Origin: Pyramidobacter piscolens
GTDB lineage: Bacteria > Synergistota > Synergistia > Synergistales > Dethiosulfovibrionaceae
Length of the DNA stretch: 64,000 nt
Direction of reading: 5' to 3'
Assembly: GCA_004558205.1 (NCBI GenBank)
Contig: SFDM01000013.1
Location: forward strand, 3,269 to 67,268
Notes under the pieces: model-generated
What the model saw: the letters and a program-made list of their open reading frames with translations, nothing else
The model's database searches: none
What the model was told of the DNA's origin: nothing
Shown: positions 60,424 through 64,000 of the stretch, piece by piece
Position numbering within the stretch: position 1 is the stretch's first letter
Layout: every line of letters begins with the position of its first letter
Made by a program: the position numbers and the translations under genes

Positions 60424-63400
60424 TTAGAACTTCCACTCCAGCTGCAAGGCCCCGCCGAAGTCGCTGTAGCCACTCTTGAAGATTTCGGTGCCCATGGAGG
60501 CCCTCACGCTGAACCGTTCGCCGCCGCTGAAAGAAGCGCCCAGGTTCAGGGCCAGGCTGTCGCAGCCCGCGGCCCCACGCCACGGTATGGAGTCCGACGC
60601 GCCACCCAGCCTCCAGCCGCAGCTGGGGCCGTCGTCCAGAAATTCGTGGCGCCACAGCGCCGAGGCGTCGATGGCGTACTTGACGCCCCTGTCCAACCGG
60701 CCTTCCATGAAGCTCACTTTTACGCCCAGACTGCTTCTCAGCGACTGGTAGTCCGCCGAGTCCAGGACCAGCGCCGTAAAGCCGCCGCTTTCGCTGATTC
60801 CGGGGCGAGTCACTATGGCGTAGTTCAGCGCCGCCACGGGGGTCAGCAGGGTCTTGCCCGATTTGTGGTTCCACCCCGCGCCGATCTCTAAAGCGCCGCT
60901 GAAGCCCGTCCACTTGGCGCTGGAACTTTCCGCAGAGAGGTTATTGGTGCGCGTCGCGTCGTAATGGTCCCATCCGGCCCGGGCCAGCCCATAGACAAAG
61001 AGTCCCTTCTCGGGGTCCTTCGCACGTTTGGCGTGAAGGCCGATAAAGCCGCCGTCGCTGGTGGAGCTCAAGGACGAGCCTCCCCAGACGTTGGCACTGT
61101 CGTGGATGAAGCCGCCGTGGACGCCCAGCGTCCAGTCGCCGCGCTGCTTTTCGCCGCCGATCAGGACGCCTGAGCTCTGGCTCTTGTAGCCGCCGCAGCT
61201 GTCCCAGCCGTTCTGGCGCGAGATGCTTCCGAAGGGCTGGAAGTACCAGTTGGTCTTGGAGCCCGCAGGCAGGTATCGCCCCGTCAGGCGCTCGGCCACC
61301 ATGGAGGACAATCTCTGGTTGTTTCCCAGCGCCGCGGCCATCAGCGAGTCGTAGGCTTCGGGGTGGAGCTGGTCCATGGCCCGCTGAATCGACGCCGCGC
61401 CGGAGAAGTCCAAAGCGCCGATCAGATCGGCCATCTCGCCCGAGGCGTTGCCGGCGATCTGGTCCAGAATCCGCCCCGCTGACGCCGCCCCGGGTGTAAG
61501 GGCCAGGCGGCTGTAGGCGTCGGGCGCGCGGGTCACCAGGATCCGGAACCCCGCCGTCCCCTGCCGCTCTGACGTGACCGACAGGGTGGAGCTTTTCCCC
61601 ATCTCGCTCGCGAGGGTCAGCCCTCTGGTGTCCAGGCTGCTTCCCTGAACCTGGATGAAGCTGCTTAAGTTGAGCTGCTTCTCCCCGTTGGCCAGGTAGC
61701 CGCCGGGCAGAAGTTTCACCGTGCCTTTCAAAACCGCCGAGCCGGTCACGATAAGCTGGTCATGGCCGGCGGCGTTCCATTCCAATTCCAGCACGCCGCT
61801 CTCGCTCTGGACGTAGCTCCCCACGGTCAGCGTCCCGATGGAGTTCCCCGGGGCCACCGTGCCTTCGTTGGTCACGGCGTTCTGAATCACGCCGTTGCCC
61901 TGAAGCCGCCCCTCTTTCTCCACGTATACGTCGCTGTTCACCAGCTCCCCGCCGGTTCCGCCGTCGCGCTTCGAGATGGACAGGACGCCGCCGCGGACCA
62001 CCGTGGGGCCTTCGTAGGTGTTCCTGCCGGTCATGAAAAGCGTGCCCGTGCCGTCTTTCAGGAAGCCCACTTTGTCATATTTCGACATGGCCGCGTATTC
62101 AGCTTGAAGCTCGGGTACCGAGTCGTCGGCCAAATGGTGCGAGACGATCCAGCCCTTCTGCTCGATGTCGTTGGCGAAAACGCTGGGACCGTAAGAGTCG
62201 TCAAAGTCTACCTCATACAGAGGAACCTTATAGGCGGCGTCCACGTCGGCCGTGCTTAACCGGTTCATGTTGAGCTGCGACGGGCCTCTTACGGCCTTGC
62301 CCACGTCCAGAATCCCCTGGCCGTAGACCTGGTCGAAGGACGCCGCCTGCGCGTCGCCCGGCAGCACCGCCACGTAGCAGCGCCTGCCCTCGGGGTCCAG
62401 CAGTTTTTCGGGGTCCACGGTTCCATCGTAAACTTTCAAAAGCGTTTCGAGGCTGTCGATGCCCTTCTTTTTCAGATCGGCGGAGTCGCTCTCGTAAAAA
62501 CGCGCCAGGCGCGCCCGAATGTCGGCCTCCGAGAAGGCCCCTTCGTTCTCGCCGCCAATGAAAAGCAGGCGGAGCCGAAGGGTCATGCCGCTTTCCCCTT
62601 CCATTTCCTCCGCTGCCACGTGAAAATCGGGGTGGTTAAAGCTCCGGTCAGCGGTGGACAGCAACGTGTCGGCCAGCTGCTTTCCTGACATCCAGGGATA
62701 GGCCTGCTGAACCAGCCCCGCGGCGCCCGTCACATAGGGCGCCGCCATGGAAGTGCCTGTTTCCTGCATATAGCTCTCGTCGCCGGCGGCCACGTTGACC
62801 GAATTAATGTTCACCCCCGGCGCGAGGAGGCTGTACTCCTCCGAACCGAAGGCCAGATTGGACGAGTTCGCCACAGCCCCGTCGCCCAGGGTTTTCTTTT
62901 GGGAATCCTGGGTCACTTTCGAAGGGTTTAGGGACATCACGCTGATCCAAGCCTTCGCCTCGGGGAAAAAGCTGGGGAGCGCCACCGGCGTTTTCGCCCC
63001 CAGATTTGCCGAATTGCCGGTGGCGCAGACCATCAGTTTCCCCTCTTTCACCGACAGATCGTACACCTTGCTGAAAAGCAGGGTTCCCATGCTATTTTTA
63101 AAGGTTTGGACGATCTCGCTCAGAGGGTGTTTATCCAGCCAGTCGTAGTATCCCACGTACTCATATCCCCAGCTGTTATTCACAGCTTTGACGCCCTCTT
63201 TGCCGGAAAAAGCCTTCTCAAGCGCCGCCACAAGCTGCTCATCCACGTCCCCGGGGTTCTTCCCCCAGTACAGCCCCGCTGACGTCAGGCCGGCGTCGAA
63301 GGCTACGCCCTGCATATTGCCGTCCACGTCGCTCCCGTCACGGTTCGCCGCCATGATGCCCGCCACGTGGGAGCCGTGATCGTTTTCCTTCCAGTCTTCC

Positions 63401-63666
63401 ACATAGCCGTCGGCAAAGACCTGAAACAGTTCCTTGCCGGCAAACTCCCGGTGGGAAGGCTTCATACCGCAGTCGGCGATTCCCAATATGACGCCCTTTC
63501 CCGTATAACCCTGCTCGTAGGCCGAGGCCGCGTTGATAACGTCCAGCCCCGTGCTGTTCCAGTATTCCTGTGTCTTAAAGTCCTCCGCCGCCCAAGCGCC
63601 GCTTCCGATCAGCAGGGCAGCGGCGCAGACAAAGCCTCGCCAATTTCTCCTCAAAGGATGCAGCAT
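60424..63666 (-). CDS. Subtilase-type (S8) autotransporter
   Basis: 1080 residues: signal peptide (cleavage near AWA-AEDF), S8 peptidase domain with Asp65 (GIADCGM), His97 (DHGSHVAG) and Ser306 (GTSMAAP), a beta-helical passenger with an autotransporter-repeat stretch (TGRNTYEGPTVVRGGVLSI), and a C-terminal beta-barrel of about 270 residues ending in EWKF. It is secreted across the outer membrane. GGAGGGG precedes the ATG. A second, similar barrel lies just upstream, so the two are tandem paralogues. Confidence 0.92.
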   Translation of the reverse strand: MLHPLRRNWRGFVCAAALLIGSGAWAAEDFKTQEYWNSTGLDVINAASAYEQGYTGKGVILGIADCGMKPSHREFAGKELFQVFADGYVEDWKENDHGSHVAGIMAANRDGSDVDGNMQGVAFDAGLTSAGLYWGKNPGDVDEQLVAALEKAFSGKEGVKAVNNSWGYEYVGYYDWLDKHPLSEIVQTFKNSMGTLLFSKVYDLSVKEGKLMVCATGNSANLGAKTPVALPSFFPEAKAWISVMSLNPSKVTQDSQKKTLGDGAVANSSNLAFGSEEYSLLAPGVNINSVNVAAGDESYMQETGTSMAAPYVTGAAGLVQQAYPWMSGKQLADTLLSTADRSFNHPDFHVAAEEMEGESGMTLRLRLLFIGGENEGAFSEADIRARLARFYESDSADLKKKGIDSLETLLKVYDGTVDPEKLLDPEGRRCYVAVLPGDAQAASFDQVYGQGILDVGKAVRGPSQLNMNRLSTADVDAAYKVPLYEVDFDDSYGPSVFANDIEQKGWIVSHHLADDSVPELQAEYAAMSKYDKVGFLKDGTGTLFMTGRNTYEGPTVVRGGVLSISKRDGGTGGELVNSDVYVEKEGRLQGNGVIQNAVTNEGTVAPGNSIGTLTVGSYVQSESGVLELEWNAAGHDQLIVTGSAVLKGTVKLLPGGYLANGEKQLNLSSFIQVQGSSLDTRGLTLASEMGKSSTLSVTSERQGTAGFRILVTRAPDAYSRLALTPGAASAGRILDQIAGNASGEMADLIGALDFSGAASIQRAMDQLHPEAYDSLMAAALGNNQRLSSMVAERLTGRYLPAGSKTNWYFQPFGSISRQNGWDSCGGYKSQSSGVLIGGEKQRGDWTLGVHGGFIHDSANVWGGSSLSSTSDGGFIGLHAKRAKDPEKGLFVYGLARAGWDHYDATRTNNLSAESSSAKWTGFSGALEIGAGWNHKSGKTLLTPVAALNYAIVTRPGISESGGFTALVLDSADYQSLRSSLGVKVSFMEGRLDRGVKYAIDASALWRHEFLDDGPSCGWRLGGASDSIPWRGAAGCDSLALNLGASFSGGERFSVRASMGTEIFKSGYSDFGGALQLEWKF

Positions 63667-63697
63667 ATGCCAACCCCTCCAGTCTGATCATCTGAAA

Positions 63698-63715
63698 ATG
63701 TTCCACGTGGAACAT
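63698..63715. other. parS-like ParB binding site 3
   Basis: Same 18-bp palindrome between the two autotransporter genes. Confidence 0.85.
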
Positions 63716-63730
63716 TTTTTGCTTCCGGCT

Positions 63731-64000
63731 TTAGAACTTCCATTCCACCCGCAGGGAGCCGGTGAAACTGCTGGCGCCGGGGCGGAAGAGTTCGGTGCCC
63801 GCGGCGGCGCGCACGCTGAAGCGGTCGCTGTCGCTGAACTCGGCCCCCAGGTTCAGGCCCACGCTGTCGCGGCCCGCGCCTTCGCGCCATCTCGTGACGC
63901 TGGGACCGCCCAGAAGCGTCCAGTCGTAACGCGGCCCCCGATCCAAAAACTCGTGATGCCACAGCGCCGAGGCGTCAAGAGCGTACTTCACGCCCTTGTC
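63731..64000 (-). CDS. Autotransporter beta-barrel, C-terminal fragment (gene runs off the window)
   Basis: The last 90 residues of a barrel that aligns well with the end of the neighbouring autotransporter (DASALWHHEFLD, DRFSVRAAAGTELF, RVEWKF at the C-terminus). The frame stays open to the window edge, so only the 3' end is seen. The passenger type is unknown. Confidence 0.85.
   Translation of the reverse strand, partial: DKGVKYALDASALWHHEFLDRGPRYDWTLLGGPSVTRWREGAGRDSVGLNLGAEFSDSDRFSVRAAAGTELFRPGASSFTGSLRVEWKF

Overview
This is a roughly 58-60 % GC, gene-dense bacterial window with no rRNA, tRNA, CRISPR or insertion sequence that I can recognise. The gene content points to an anaerobic, amino-acid-fermenting diderm of the Synergistota (Pyramidobacter/Jonquetella-like; inferred from content, not proven). 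The signs are two complete TRAP transporters, periplasmic signal peptides, an autotransporter beta-barrel, a Grd-type selenoprotein, formimino-folate enzymes and many ureide, amide and nitrile hydrolases.

Layout. 1-2.1 kb: an IclR regulator and a convergent secreted PDZ protein. 2.3-9.7 kb: a PucR-type regulator, a TRAP transporter, split formimidoyltransferase and cyclodeaminase genes, and an M20 protein with altered metal-site residues. 10.0-19.5 kb: one long operon from a clear promoter. It holds two paralogous hydantoinase/allantoinase-type amidohydrolases, a hydantoin/allantoin racemase, a 35-residue membrane protein coupled to a sodium symporter, a second TRAP transporter and an AllC/HyuC-type amidase. 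An IclR regulator follows. Together these could import a cyclic or linear ureide, racemise it, open the ring and remove the carbamoyl group. 20.7-30.7 kb: a housekeeping block on the minus strand (recA, thpR, pncC, pgpA, rimO, a RodZ-like protein, rpe, a PASTA protein, rsmB, a DUF6391-like protein, a zinc metallopeptidase). 30.8-39.6 kb: a sugar aminotransferase, then a minus-strand amino-acid cluster (two-gene DUF5058-type membrane pair, AbgB-like M20, ornithine-cyclodeaminase family, MalY/PatB-like lyase, EamA exporter, FCD regulator). 39.8-47.8 kb: an attenuator-like leader, a YkvI-like transporter, an iron alcohol dehydrogenase, two nitrilase-family genes, two flavodoxin-like reductases and a second YkvI-like protein. 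47.9-59.0 kb: an SSS symporter, an AraC regulator interrupted by UGA, a GrdE/GrdB-type reductase pair with selenocysteine, a creatininase-family enzyme and a PotABCD-type ABC transporter. 59.3-64 kb: an exported prephenate dehydratase and two tandem autotransporters, the second cut by the window edge.

Three identical copies of the 18-bp palindrome ATGTTCCACGTGGAACAT, at 7671, 42922 and 63698, match the ParB-binding parS consensus. They suggest this is the chromosomal partition region, probably close to the replication origin.

The observations most worth following are: the AraC regulator with an in-frame UGA and a SECIS-like hairpin next to a genuine selenoprotein gene; the parS triplet; the two-mini-ORF, two-terminator leader at 39.8-40.2 kb; a pair of about 200-bp palindromic repeats with a covarying base pair; and several enzymes with substituted catalytic residues.
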